From Neopestalotiopsis rosae (lineage: Eukaryota; Ascomycota; Sordariomycetes; Amphisphaeriales; Sporocadaceae): a DNA stretch of 64,000 bases. The position numbers were made by a program, and so were the translations under genes. Position 1 is the first letter of the stretch, and every line of letters begins with the position of its first letter. Below the pieces are notes generated by a model. That model did not search any database. It was given only the letters and a program-made list of their open reading frames with translations, and was not told the origin of the DNA. The stretch is from positions 2,666,001-2,730,000 of the forward strand of contig JALGAS010000001.1 of the NCBI GenBank assembly GCA_023078685.1. The letters run 5' to 3'. Shown piece after piece: positions 45,650 through 58,071 of the stretch.

Positions 45650-46696
45650 TGACCCGGAGATTCAACTACAATCGTGGTAACGCAATCATTCATTTGCCAA
45701 CAATGATATCAATTCGGCAACATCACGCTCAATTTGTGGGAAGCTTTGTGATACAGCTAGAGGAGCATAGAATAACTGTTTGAGGGGTCCCGATCTTTGG
45801 AGAGATGAGAGCTTATGGCGAACAAGGAGTTGTTGCGATTAGTATTGAAATGGGAGTGTATGGACCTGTTTATGCTAAGTACCGTTAGTCATCCTGACCA
45901 TAGAATATTTGTTATAAGTGCTTGTGTTCCATTATCCATGGAGCACATGGGTGGGCGACATTGATGAGGATGCGGATGCTGGAGACAGTGTGGATGAGAG
46001 TGTCTACGGGAGCAGTCACGACCTCACTGGTACCCCTACTTAAGCCAATCATGTCAACTTGGCCAACATACCAATGTCAATATTCGCTTTACTGACTAAT
46101 GTCAACTCAATACAATATGATCTCCAAGTTGGGTTGGATTGGGTTGGTCGGAGCCCTGGGCCCATCTGGCTCTGTGGTATGCTACTTATGAGTACCGAAG
46201 TCGACTCCCTTGGACCCTGCATCTTCTGGAATACCTCAACAATATTCGATAAGTTGCTACTGTATAGACACTGCTGTAGTCGTAGGGATGCTTGGGGAAC
46301 CCAGATAAATGTTGAGCATTTCTATCAACTTTTGACGACGAGGAGTTGCTTCTTTACAGTTGCCCTGAGCTGAAGCGGCATCTGAACATACGTATCTAAT
46401 TTACCTAAGGAACCCCACCTACTTTTCTAGGTGGCATTTCTACTTACTCGTATTTCTCTGAAGTCCAGTCGGCACTCAACTGAGAAGATTCGATCTCCTC
46501 GAAATGTTTTCTCAAGTATATCATATACATCAATAAAAGTATCTCAAGTACGTAGAGGGGAATTTCATTCATCTGATTACCAATACGTTCACCTTGGCTT
46601 GTCCCAAGATAGATAGCTAGAGAGCGATTTGCCTAGCAGATTAAAATTGCATCATGCTCTCGTTAGGAGCCTACACACCTCGCGGTTCTATCCAGA
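45650..46696. other. no supportable gene
   Basis: Short frames without motifs. A possible first exon for the membrane protein on the minus strand could lie near 45,650-45,850. Confidence 0.4.
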
Positions 46697-47086
46697 ATGT
46701 TCCTAACTTCTCTGGTATTGATTTCCGACGTTTTCTGGGCAGCGATGAGCATGACTCTTCCCTTCTACCAGCAGCGCCATTGGCAAGCGATGGCTAAATA
46801 CTCAAAAACTGGACTACTTGACGAAAATACACTTCGGCAGATACATGAATGGTTGATGCGGTCTCCACAACAGATCGCCCTATCCCATCCCTCCAATGAA
46901 CCTGTTGTGACGGTAGCAGGTGTAAATGAAACACCCCTAGTCGAGTACAGATTTGATGGGGCCGCCAACTCGACAGCTGCCAAAGCGTGCACAAGGTCTG
47001 CGCAAGTGGCTCTAAGATACAGGACATGGAGTGTTTTACTTACCCATCCTACCATAGTAGAAGAAGGAAAAAGCCACAATGGATAG
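46697..47086 (+). CDS. hypothetical protein, possibly secreted
   Basis: A 129-codon frame with a hydrophobic N-terminus (MFLTSLVLISDVFWAAMSM) that could be a signal sequence, followed by a mostly hydrophilic region (SKTGLLDENTLRQIHEWLM) and DGAANSTAAKACTRS. The last part recurs in diverged form at 15,909-16,070 and about 47,640-47,770, so it belongs to a small dispersed family. I do not recognise it. The frame may continue over an unseen intron. Confidence 0.35.
   Translation: MFLTSLVLISDVFWAAMSMTLPFYQQRHWQAMAKYSKTGLLDENTLRQIHEWLMRSPQQIALSHPSNEPVVTVAGVNETPLVEYRFDGAANSTAAKACTRSAQVALRYRTWSVLLTHPTIVEEGKSHNG
46930..47070 (+). repeat. dispersed gene-fragment repeat, copy 2
   Basis: Shares CTCGACAGCTGCCAAAG, GTGCACAAG and CATGGAGTGTT...ACTTACCC...CCTACCATAG with the reverse complement of 15,909-16,040. 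Confidence 0.6.
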
Positions 47087-47639
47087 TTGTCATGGCTTGG
47101 ATACCAAGGGACAATCCCCAGTGTTCCGGGACCCATTCACTTAAGTATCATGGGCTTTCGGCTTGACACTTGGGATCCAAGTCTCAGCTTTGTACTTTAC
47201 CGACCCCTACCTATACAATACCATATCGTACCTGACTATCTAATGATCCGACTTGCGTGACAATAGTAGGCAGGTAGTTCCACACAGTAATATCCCAGAT
47301 TTGTCCTAGGCGATAGCACGACGATCTTGGCGTACGTTACACCTAAATCGATTTATAACGATGCTGAATTGCTTATAAACCTGGTATATACCGGTCCCAC
47401 GGCCTTACAAATGACCATTTGTTAGGGACTTAATGATATTCACCATTGTACACAGCTTATAGTATGATCGTTTGAAGGCGGCCGGAAATTTGCGGGTATT
47501 GTCAAACGGTACTAGATTTGATCAAGTTTATCGTGGCTCCCATGGGGTTTACGGGCCGCGGAAACGTACCGCACGCCATGCTTGGCAACGAAAGACTGCA
47601 GTATACGCGCCATGTGGTTGTTCCCGTCCCTCATGCCTT

Positions 47640-47770
47640 ACCCATCCAGGACTGTTACACAGCATATCTCGCGGCATCCCAGATGGTTCCGCAGTGACTG
47701 GCTGTATAGAAGACGTATGATAGCGTTGCATTTACTAGACCCTGGTGGGTAGCCGGATTGTGGGCAGTTT
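47640..47770 (-). repeat. dispersed gene-fragment repeat, copy 3
   Basis: The segment around CATTTACTAGACC...GTAGCCGG matches 16,031-16,060. On the minus strand it encodes NPATHQGLVNA, as in copy 1. Confidence 0.45.
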
Positions 47771-48617
47771 CCATTTTCAAGGTTCGTATCCTCGGAATGA
47801 AGTAATCGGCGCGCGTAGGACCCCGAACTCCGAACCTGCTAGGGATTGGGATGCGTATACAAGTATGGTCCCATGCGACGTACATGATGGCCGTTCCGAG
47901 ATGAGAAGAGAATTGCAAGCATATTGCGTGATCTGTATGGGGCCCATTCTCTACGCAATCATGAAGAAGGATTGCTGAATTCCCATGTCGCAGTACCTGG
48001 ATCTCGTGATGAAATGCCGTCGCACTTTCCGACTCGAGTTGCAGTGTATAGCTCAGTTACTTGTGACTGCAAAGAGGGATGGGGTGATGGTGGCTTGTTC
48101 GTTGTTGTTGACGATACGAAAGAGAGCGGGATAAGTGTATTATATTAACAATTAATCGCACGCAGCGTCTGCTTAGGTCGTGGGCAGATTGAGGATCATG
48201 AAGTAGGCGGCGCAAAATGCACGTTGAACACTACGGTATGCGTTCCTAGTCTTTCTCCCGGCGGACTAAGATCATTCCCTTGTGATGAAACCACCACATT
48301 TGTCTTGGCGTTCTGCTAATGTTGTTATTAATAGGGGCCGGTAATTATGTTTGAGGAATCGACCGTTGCATCGTGCCCCTACCTATACATATTATTTTGC
48401 CGCGATCATGACCAGCAATTAAGCTTCTCCTCGTTCCGACATTGAGTCGTACTTGCGCGTATGTGCCATAGAAGTTGATAAGTGCAGGTATTTCCAGGTA
48501 AACTAGCGGATCTGATATAATGATTCTTTTAGCAAATCATACGACAGCGCCTCATACTGCCTTCAATCATATCCAGATCCTTTGATATTCGTCAATTTAA
48601 CATGAACCACTGATCTG
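47771..48617. other. no supportable gene; upstream of bZIP
   Basis: Nothing recognisable; includes the likely bZIP promoter. Confidence 0.45.
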
Positions 48618-48927
48618 ATGGCTACCCAGGAATACCGATGTAAAGTTATCTGATCCTGCAAAAAAGTCTGCCGTTGACAGAGTTCTAGGTAGAAGCGTCG
48701 CTACACTCACGGTGGCGCAATTGCAACGTAAAAGGTGCGCCGACCGCCAAGCGCAGAGAGAAAAAAAGCAGAGAACCAAGGATTATATTTATCATCTCGA
48801 GACTCAGATCCTTGAACTTCGAGCAGAGAATCGGTGTCTGAGAAGGGAAATACAAAACTTCGCTACAAGAACAGAGCATTACACCTACCGTCCTTCACTC
48901 CAATGTAAGAACAATTTGCACTCGTAG
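48618..48927 (+). CDS. bZIP transcription factor (N-terminal exons)
   Basis: Exon 1 48,618-48,639 (MATQEYR) and exon 2 from 48,689 join in frame across a 49-bp intron, giving at least 86 residues. The basic region LQRKRCADRQAQREKKQRTK is followed by a leucine-zipper-like YIYHLETQILELRAENRCL and further coiled coil. This layout is typical of fungal bZIP regulators, which usually continue with a long C-terminal domain. Here the frame stops at 48,927; a GTAAGA donor just before it (48,904) may lead to a further exon I could not identify. Either a short protein or a truncated gene. It lies between the precursor and the second Zn2Cys6 gene. Confidence 0.6.
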
Positions 48928-50174
48928 ATGGTGTACTGCCATGCTGATCAAGAAATCAGTCAACTCGTCAAGCAAAATCGAGGTGCATTATGCAGAAAGA
49001 GTCGCTTGTTGCGCTCTTGAATACGTACCTATTTCCTATATATGACCATTGGTCAATCCTGAACCTGACATATTGTACTGTTGTTATTGTTGCTGGCAAA
49101 CAAGCACTTGCTGATTTGAGTTCCGACTCTGGAAGGAGCTTATGCAGATAAGCTTTTGCAGAGGAACATACTAGACGGAGTATATACTATTTGCGATCTA
49201 CTTCTACTAGATTGTGCAGTAAAGCATTTATTCTTGCTATCATTTTCCTGACTGGTGAATATTGCGTAGAAAAGCTGGAAGTTGTTCATTAGGGTTTTCT
49301 GAACCGTATACGGTTCGTTACTTTGCGCTTGAAATGTCTGCAATGGCCGAATGTTAACCATCGCACCAACACAGCCACAGCAAGAAGTGAAGGAATGGAT
49401 TGGCAGACGTTATATCGAGTCGTGGAGATGTCTTGTAAAATCATTCATCAAGAGAGGACCGATCATGCTCATGATATGAATTTCCTAGATTAACCATGCA
49501 CCATGAGAAAGTGCGAAAGGAAATGTGTCACGAGCGCTTCAGGCGGGTATTGATCGGCGGATACCTTCCCATCATGTACCAATGTAGCAGTACATAGCCA
49601 TATTCATGCACTTCAGTCAACTACGCGCCTGAAATTGAAGAAAACTACGCATTCCAAAGCTGTTCCTTCCCCATATAGCCGACGACTTTAAAATGACCCC
49701 AAAGCATCAACTCTAGACCACAGAGGTGTCAAAAGGGTCTCCGACGTAGACGACAGCCTCCACGTTCATAAATATTTACTTAGTCTGGAGGCGGAGGACG
49801 ACCTCTGGGAAGAGTACCACAATTCATGGATGGAAACTATTTGGATTGCTGTCATACTGAGCTTCACTGGTCGTCAGGCACAAGACGCATTTCCATCGTT
49901 TCGATCGACATATCATAGGGATCATTGGCACCCATGAGTTCGGCATTTTGGTCTGCAATTTTCCAGTCGGAATGTTCCGCAATTCTTGTTATCCCGTGAG
50001 CGAATGCTGGGTCCAGAAGCAGATCACAACGACCTGCTCAACGCCCTTATTCAGGAGTTCGCACAACAGTGTCAATAAATTATTCAATTGCCGGATAGTT
50101 GACAAGGGTGGGTTGACTTGTGAAGATTTCCGCCTCTATAAGCTGATCATAATACTAAAAATCTGCCAACTAAA
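48928..50174. other. no confirmed gene
   Basis: A plus frame at about 49,725-49,937 reads VDDSLHVHKYLLSLEAEDDL and then WEEYHNSWMETIWIAVILSF, protein-like but without ATG or a known motif. It could be remnant coding sequence. Confidence 0.35.
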
Positions 50175-50600
50175 ATGTCGAGAAGGTCATTAGAGCCTTT
50201 GATACACGACCTTACAAGAATTACTGCAAAAACTCTCCGTTGTCCTCCTCTGTTCGAGTTTACTGGCTCGAAACGAGAGGCAGCAATACGCATTCCTCAG
50301 ACCAAACACCAAGAGGATATGACACACTCGCTCTACTGTCCCTGTCCGCAGTACGGTTACCAATCAGAAAAGAGCTTTACTGCCGAATTCTGTGATGGAC
50401 CAGACATAAGGTTTGTTACAGTACTCACTATTGGTCACAGTGGCAACTTCGGAATACTTCTCGAGCTCAAGCGCCAAGCCCGGTCGGACTGCAAAATCCA
50501 AATTGTCCGCGACATTCCCCATAATCCACAGGTAGTGAACAACCGGATTCAGTCCAGGCAAGGCACGGCCAAGGAACCCCACAGGATTAGCCGCGGCTGA
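50175..50600 (+). CDS. hypothetical protein
   Basis: A 141-codon frame from ATG to stop. It begins MSRRSLEPLIHDLTRITAKT and contains CPCPQYGYQSEKSFTAEFC. No signal peptide, helix cluster or known domain. An overlapping minus frame is similarly open. Real status is uncertain. Confidence 0.25.
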   Translation: MSRRSLEPLIHDLTRITAKTLRCPPLFEFTGSKREAAIRIPQTKHQEDMTHSLYCPCPQYGYQSEKSFTAEFCDGPDIRFVTVLTIGHSGNFGILLELKRQARSDCKIQIVRDIPHNPQVVNNRIQSRQGTAKEPHRISRG

Positions 50601-51617
50601 GTGGTAACTTGCGCTAGAGCCGTATCTTTGGGTGATTACCCAGGCCTGCTCATGCCAGGCTTGTTGTTCATTTGAGCAGGATCGCCAGTTCCAGAACCCT
50701 GGAACTATGTTTCGCGGTCATTAGAACTGCCTGTTTTCGTCGGTAGGAAGTCGCAGAACCCTTGGCGCGCCAATTCGTTAGTGTACCCCCCCCCCCTCCT
50801 ACTTTCCACAGTCGAAGGTTCCACGTAGTTACTCAGAACTAATCTTCGTAATTCGGCAGTTGTTCACTGAAAGAAACGAAAAAGGCATCCGAACGACGAT
50901 ATCCACAGCGTCTAGTTCATTATGAAGTGAATGGGAAGTACTAAGTTTTTAACCCGATAAATAGATTTTAGGAGGCTCCTTATAGCACTTTGCCACGGTT
51001 CCACAGCTTAGCGATGAATTCAGTAACGGGGTTATCGATATCGTTACGAACATGCACCTTTGCAGGGAGATGAACATAACTGTAAGTGTCACTATTGATA
51101 TGGTGATTCAAGGAGACAGACATCCATGAGTGAATGGATGAATGTCTTAGGGGCGGATTTCTCAAGATACATAGGCAATCACTAACGCGATGACCAAACT
51201 AGACATCTATCTTATCCATAGGTAAAGCATTCAATACGCTTTGACGACTGTATTTGTGAATTGATTCAAGACCACTTGAGTTACTTGGTGGTCAGTACAA
51301 TTCTTCTTGGCTAGACTCTATTAGCATAAAGCCACCTGGCACTTAAACCTTAAATTCATCAGAGAGCCCCCGATATTCAAGTATTTGCCCTCATCCTTGG
51401 TTTGAAAAAACTGAACATTCGAGTTACTTACAAGTAGATTTTGCAGGTATCGTATCCAGGATAAGGTCAAACAATGACAGCACTAGTTAAACAATCTAAA
51501 ATTCGTTTGGGGGTTTACTCCGAACATCCCTGTCACTGTGGAGCTAAAAGCATATAGCTTGGGCTAATCATACGAGCCTGTCGGCGATACGGTGAGAACC
51601 AACATTGTCTCATATAG
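50601..51617. other. no supportable gene; missing exon region of second Zn2Cys6 gene
   Basis: I searched here for the first half of the zinc cluster expected upstream of 51,618 and could not find it. A short C9 run occurs near 50,787. Confidence 0.45.
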
Positions 51618-54145
51618 GTGACGACGGTACACCGTGCTCAGCATGCAAGGTAACATTTTCCCAACGATTATGTGTTAGATTCCTGCAGAATTGTTGTATA
51701 CAATGCTAACAAGGGGAGAAATAGAGATCAGGATTGCAGTGCCTTTATCATATCCCCAAGAAACGGCGCCGAACCAGCCGACATCTACCGAGTGTCAAAT
51801 CGGTCCTCATCTCCGAAGAACCACGCAGCTCGGCTTCCACAGAATCCATTTCAGTAGACGTGCCTACTGACATATCGCCATCCACGGGATCTTTACCTAG
51901 GCCATCTCCTGAAATCGAGCAGCCGCTTTCTCCGCCTGGGGCATACGCGACACCAGACATAGCTGTGCCTGTCAACGATATGACGTGCTTTAACGAAGAG
52001 GTGCCCATGGCGCAACCCCTCGAAAACTACGACCATGCCTGGAACACTATTTTCCAAATGAGCTCACTGGATATGATCCAGGTACCTGTAGCCGAACTAG
52101 TTCAGCCAGGGTCGCCTGTGACCAACCTCGGCCAGGCCTTGCAAGAGATATTAGTCGATTACACCGCCAGTGAAAGTCCTACCCAGCTCCAAATGCGTCA
52201 TTACAACTTTCCACCCCACCAAGAAATTGACGTATCTTCCAAATGCCTCAACGCGAAAGAAACACCACAAGTTAATGATGTCGGTCAATGGGATCAACTG
52301 TAAATACAACTGTACATCATGTTTCGCATTCGAGTGCTAACACTTTGATTAGCCGCTTGGATTCGGAGGACGTGGAAGTACGTCTATATTTCACACGACT
52401 TAGCTCGGAGTGTTTAAATCTCTTAGGTTCGTTTGAATTCGAGTTGTCCTCAGAATCCGTGCTCGCGATGGATGTCGTCAGATCTTCTCTGGACAAAAGG
52501 ACACATACCGAGGTTGCGAAACTCCTGAGATGCTTGTCGCCAACGCAAAACATATGTGAACAGCCTAGCAAGGAGGATTTACTGGAGTTGCAGACTGTCC
52601 TGTCTCATCAAGACCATTTCTATGAGTATCTAACAGGTTCGATGATCTCAATATGTCACGGTTGTGCTGTGAAGCTAACTGTACGAAAGCATGCTGCGAC
52701 GAACGATCGGGGTTAGAGGAATAAAAGACTCTGTGGGATTTGCACTAACATTGTCGGCAGAATCGGAAGCTTTCTCGAGAGATCATATATGAGTCGCGTC
52801 ATTCGGACGATGGACGACAACAAGCTTGACGAACAACGAGTGACCATATGTTTACTCAATGCTGCCTTGGCGCTCGGTTTCCATGTAACAGCAGCTAACG
52901 GTTGCGAAGACTCCAGAACTCATTTTGCCAGAAGTCAGACGTATTTCTCAAAAGCCATGCGTCCTCTAGATGGGTGCATCTACAGTAAAGATACATCTGT
53001 GAAATTCCAGGTGAGTCTTGAGGTTCTATGGACTGTCGATAGAGACGTTGACAACAACCAGGCACTCTTGGCATTGGTATGTTGGCAATGTTTTCTCTGA
53101 GCGCCCAATGCGTTAGGGATCTCTAACGTATCTCCAGCTATCTCTCTCAAAGAGAAAAAAATATCAACTTACAGCTGGGTTGTTAGCCCAAGCGACACAA
53201 TACGCTCGATCGCTACGATTGCATAGCCAACGAGCGATCCAAGCTCAATTTGAGAGTCTTGAGAGTGAAGATCGTGCAAAAAGAGCCTTTTGGTATTTGT
53301 ATACAATAGAGACAGCAGTCTGCCTCTCACAAGGCACCTTCTCTACAATTGACGACGAAAAGTATTGACTATGAGCTACCTCCACGGCACATCCATAAGA
53401 CACATGGAGCTGACTGGTTACATATTTGGGCTGTGTACGCCAAACTCTCGGTTTTCATTATCAAAGAGCTCTACCACGCCAAATCCACAACGCGACGTGT
53501 AGAAAAAACTCAGTCTTGTATCTCACATCTGTGTGACCTTCTTACGACATGGAAAGAACTTTTCCCCTCCCAATACCAGCACTGCATCGATTCCGATGAT
53601 TGGAGCGAAGAAGCACAACCCGATCCAGAGCAGCGCCGTATGAAGTTGCGACTTTCATTCACATATCATGGAGCACTCGTTACCATGCATGGTGCCGTTT
53701 CTAGGCTGGCTCTGATTCTACCGCTTAAAACCTTGTCCGAGACTTTATTCAGCGCAGTGAAGAAATTTGCCTCGCATCCTCCCGGACTATTCTTCGTTGC
53801 GGAAGGCATCTAAATGTAGCTAATGTTATGGGAGATAGGTAAGTGCCGAGAATGTGTAAATCCGTAAAGAAAACGACTGATCCGATGCTAACGAAGTGGC
53901 TTTGCAGTGAGCTCCTACACCTCCCTCTCGCAGCAATCTGCACGATTTTCAAGGCTGTCCTAAGAAACCCTGCCTATTTACAGAAAGATATAGTGTATCT
54001 CGCCATCGGTTGCGGCATATTCGGTACGATATCTCTGGAGTTCGAAACTCCACTTGAGCCCAACTCATTCATTATGCTCAGAATTCTGTTAACTAATGAC
54101 AACAACGGCTGCATTGAGAGGATTGAGCAAAAGATGCAAATTTGA
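51618..54145 (+). pseudogene. degenerate Zn2Cys6 regulator, paralogue of 21.5-kb gene
   Basis: A 32-bp exon (51,618-51,649) encodes DDGTPCSACK. After an intron, 51,725 onward reads RSGLQCLYHIPKKRRR, then a Ser/Pro-rich linker and a middle region (RAFWYLYTIETAVCLSQGTFST; ELLHLPLAAICTIFKAVLRN) in the same exon order as the gene at 21,544. The exon with the first three zinc-binding cysteines is not found, and a one-base frameshift near 53,740 moves the segment FIQRSEEICLASSRTILRCG out of frame. It therefore cannot make a complete DNA-binding domain. It could encode a dominant-negative form only if expressed. Confidence 0.7.
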
Positions 54146-55570
54146 CTCAGGGCATGACCGGTGTCGAAAAAAGCTTGTCCAATAGTGAGGACTTGAGCCA
54201 CATGAGGAGAAAATAGAAAACTAGAAAACCCAATAGTGCGCGATGGTTGTATCAGTAGAGCTAAATCTCCGAGGTTAGGAAAGTCTCATCAGACAGGTGG
54301 ATAAACTAGAAACTTCTCTGCAATATTTCCTCCTCCTACTTGGTCATTCGGTTCAATTATTCTGGTCGAAGCAGCTTTCTACGGCTTATGATACTTTTTT
54401 CCCGCCTAGCAGTGGAGAAAGTTGACCAATTCTAAACTCAAGTTCACTCATCCGCGTGCGGGTAAAAGCTCCGGCTCCTACTCTAGAAGGGTCAGATCTC
54501 TCATGCTATCAGTCATCCGAAACCTGAAGGTCTTTGGAAGGACCTCATATCGATAGACTGCACCATACCCTCTTGCGCTTAGTTTCTAAGGATGTGCTAT
54601 AACTTCCCTGCGCTAGGAAAAAAAACCATGTCATTGGCAGCCAAGGTAAAGACAATAATACACTGAGCTTTAATCTACCGGACTAGGCGCAGTTGATCAC
54701 GGAGAAGGAGCAAGCAGTCTGAATATCATATCCACACCTTCGACCTCGAGGGAATTGCTTAAACATAGGTCAGTGGCAACTTTGGACCCGAGCTAGAGGA
54801 CAGATTATGGGCGAGCGATCGATCCGCAAGTATTGTTCACTCAGACCCAAAGATTAGAGAGAAATGGACTGAAGGAATGACTGAGGCGCGGAATGCACAA
54901 TTTATATGTCTACGAAATGACCTGAGAAATCGTTTGAAGGCATGTCACTTGTCCGCCAGTGTTATATTGGAAGAAAGTGCCCAAAGTACTCCATATGGTC
55001 TTACTGACTGCTCTTGAACATCTTGGATACTCTGAAGCAACCATCTTTGTTGTATATGTATGGCTCAAAATACTTGATGTAGGCCTAGCTCAGTCTTTCT
55101 GTTCCTATTCGCTAGCCAAAATACCCATTCCATTCATTATTCGCCTATCAAAATTGTCTAGACTTTTCGTGCACTTGTCTGGGTGACGGAGAATGAGCTA
55201 GGCTCAATAACAAACAGTATGCCGAAGCATGTCCTCCGGGAAGTTTCAGGCCACGTCCACACAGGCCTTTCTTCGGGCTTCGAGTTGCAATCAATGATTG
55301 GGTTATCAGCGAGCTCGTGACAAACATGTCCATCCGCCGCTACGTTAGCATGATCAAAGAACAATCTCAAGCACCTCTGTCTTCTTTCGGTTACCGACGG
55401 CAAGGCATCTTCTATGCTAGTCCAAGGGCTTCTGCGCACAATGTGCCAAGTTTGCGTGCTCCTGCAAAGGTGTAAGTTCGTAATACACTTTAGATAAGTA
55501 GACAGATCCTTGAAGCGAAAGCTTGGCTCAAACTGACAATGCTTCCAACACAAATAGCTCTTTTTCACGT
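54146..55570. other. no supportable gene
   Basis: Short frames on both strands without motifs. Confidence 0.5.
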
Positions 55571-56464
55571 CGGGTCGATAGTTGTGATCTGCCCGCGGAT
55601 TTGCCATTCTTTGACAAACTCCGCCATGCAGACTCGATCCTTGAGGATATCGATTTCACCTCTAGTGCAGCACATAGACGGATAATGGGAACCGACTTAT
55701 GTTGTTTGGGAGTAGAAGAAGTCCTACGACACCAGCAGGTTCAAGGCCGACCTACTCCAGCTTGCGCGTCATGTACGAGGTGTCTTCGCCGACCAGCCGA
55801 TGCGACGATTTGTCCACGCCTTTCTTCTCTGCGCCTCTAAAATGGAAATGTGGGTTATTCGATCAGTCGGGACATACATCTCGGGCTCTTTCAGCATTCA
55901 TGAAGAGCCCGGTTAATTTGCGCGCGCTCTTGCTGGCTACGCTACGATGGATGAATACATTTGTTGAGCGACAGGATGGGCAACGCTGTGTCACGTTGGA
56001 AGATACGAACGGGAAAGAAACCTCACCGATTTCGGGGTGAAGTCGTTCATTTTGAAGATTTACCGTCGGCTGCAGCAAGTACGAACACGTCAAGCAAGCG
56101 CAAGCCATCGTCCGACCACACCGACGACGCGTCTGGATCCAAGAAGCGGCGGTCCAACAGTCATAAGTCGTTTTTGACTGCGAATATCAATGATCTGCTA
56201 TCGATCGATGGTAGTGCCCCGAGGCTGTATACACCTGGCGAGGACCTGTGGGAGAATAGGATCTACTTCTGCCTCGTCGTCACGCTAGCCTGCCGTTTCA
56301 TCAACGACTTGATCAGGGTGCGAGACAGCAGCCCAAGTGGTGCACGGCACCAGACGGGCACGATGCAGTCCATGACTGTAGAGGTACTGCGTAAGGCCGA
56401 TCACACATACTTGAAGGTCACATGTAGCCAATGCCAAGAGCAAAGGAATATCAACGGTATATGA
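55571..56464 (+). pseudogene. FunK1-like fungal protein kinase, N-terminal remnant
   Basis: The plus strand reads DLPFFDKLRHADSILEDIDF, then in shifted frames a segment ending KMEMWVIRSVGTYISGSFSI, HEEPG, an in-frame TAA (55,913-55,915), and FARALAGYATMDEY. This matches the conserved 'WxxDRSGxYSSxxFDIHxEPxxF' region preceding the kinase domain in FunK1 proteins. The following 168-codon frame (FRGEVVHFEDLPSAAAS; a nuclear-signal-like KKRRSNSHKS; PGEDLWENRIYFCLVVTLAC) may be a rearranged part or another gene. At least one stop and one frameshift break it, and no kinase catalytic motifs are visible. Confidence 0.45.
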
Positions 56465-57441
56465 AGAACAAACATGGGCTGTCCCAGATTCATTGCCAAG
56501 AACGATGGATTCGCTCACAATGTCTACTGCTGCAATAAACATACCGCTAGATAGGTAATCCCGTAATTGATATGGAGATGGTTGTAATAATCAAGGCGGG
56601 TGGTGTTGTCAATCACATATACAAAGCTCCATATACTGTACCTGGTCTTTTTTTAAAGACTCATCGAAGCAACATTCAATTCACTGGCTGGAACGCCTTA
56701 ACTGCTAGTGCGTGGACACCATTTCAGAGATGCAATCTTCTAGCATTGGTTACGACTGACGGGCTTATCGAACCCATGTGACTCTCAAGCCTGGTGAGTA
56801 TTCAAGGCTACCATTGAATGCAATCGAGTTTTGCGAATGCTAGGGGACAATATCTTACAAAACTATTCACTAAGTTCTTCGCAGATTTCATAATTTAAGA
56901 AGTGTTCTCGTAGAAGAATTCACCGAGACGTATGAGCACTTGAAACAAATATCAGTGACTGATTCCTGGCCAGAACACGCCTCTACTAGCAGAGCGCGCA
57001 TAGAGCAGCCGAGAGCCCTCTCGAAACGTCGAGGAAGAAGTCGAACGGGTCAATACACGTACGCCGAGTAGTGTGTTCCTTGTGGCTTCTCGCTCACAAT
57101 TGAACTTTGGACCGAGCACCCACAAGCCGAAGACATGTGTGCCTAAGCTCCGGACTTCCGGATGTTGCTTGTGCATCTTCGTGTAGTAAAAGCAACAGCA
57201 AGAAGAATGTGAAACGGTTTATGCGGATCTTATGATCATACTCCGATGCTTTAGTTAGTGCACAACTTTCCATCAAGTACGCTTGACAGACGACCGAATG
57301 ATTTGAGTGATTTTTCCGTGCCAATTGGTCGTTGAACGCCCGGACTTTCTCACACACATACAAGGCCCAGAAAGCCATGGTCGCATGCAGTACATATTAG
57401 TGCTTTAAGTGCCTTTTTCTCAACACCCAGCGCAAGTCCAT
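56465..57441. other. no supportable gene
   Basis: Nothing recognised up to the second copy of the 630-bp repeat. Confidence 0.5.
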
Positions 57442-58071
57442 TGAGGCCCATATAATCCGCGATAAAATACTGAATTGTTCTGTTATAAGGAGCGAATACA
57501 AACCTAGCAGGATCGCACTTTCAATCTCTTCCTCGATTAGAACCGAAATTTTTAGTTTCCGGGCCCTTGTTAGCGGCTCCACGTCACTGACTGTGCACAG
57601 ATCACTAAATTCCGGTTCCGTGTCCGGTTTTGCCAAATCCGATCTCGTACTAATTCATTATAACTACCGGTTTCTCCCTATCTAACGATTACCTTTGTGC
57701 TAAGAAACTCTTGGCAAATAAGTGGATTAAAGACTTGGTGGGTCATGTCCAGTCTTTGAATTATAATCATGAAGATAGTTGTTAATGAGTAACCTTAGCA
57801 GAGATCCCACACCCCTAAGTCGGCTAGCATAAAGACAATCAAGCAGGGAAAACCCAGCAAAGTGCCTTTTAAGAAGCAAACACAGATCATTTGAATCCGA
57901 CGCCACCTAACCCTTGCTGTCGCAGCTCCCTGAGCAAAGCCCTTCCCCTAGCATAGGCTTGTAAACCATCGTATGTATCCGCCCAATCAGGTATGTTGAC
58001 GTGCGCGAATAAGCAGATGAATATGAAGGGAATCAGACGAAAACTCGTGAGCTGTAAATGGAGGCCTAGGA
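57442..58071 (+). repeat. 630-bp direct repeat, copy B
   Basis: Same orientation as copy A (41,775-42,404) with one visible base difference. Flanks on both sides are unrelated to those of copy A. Confidence 0.95.
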
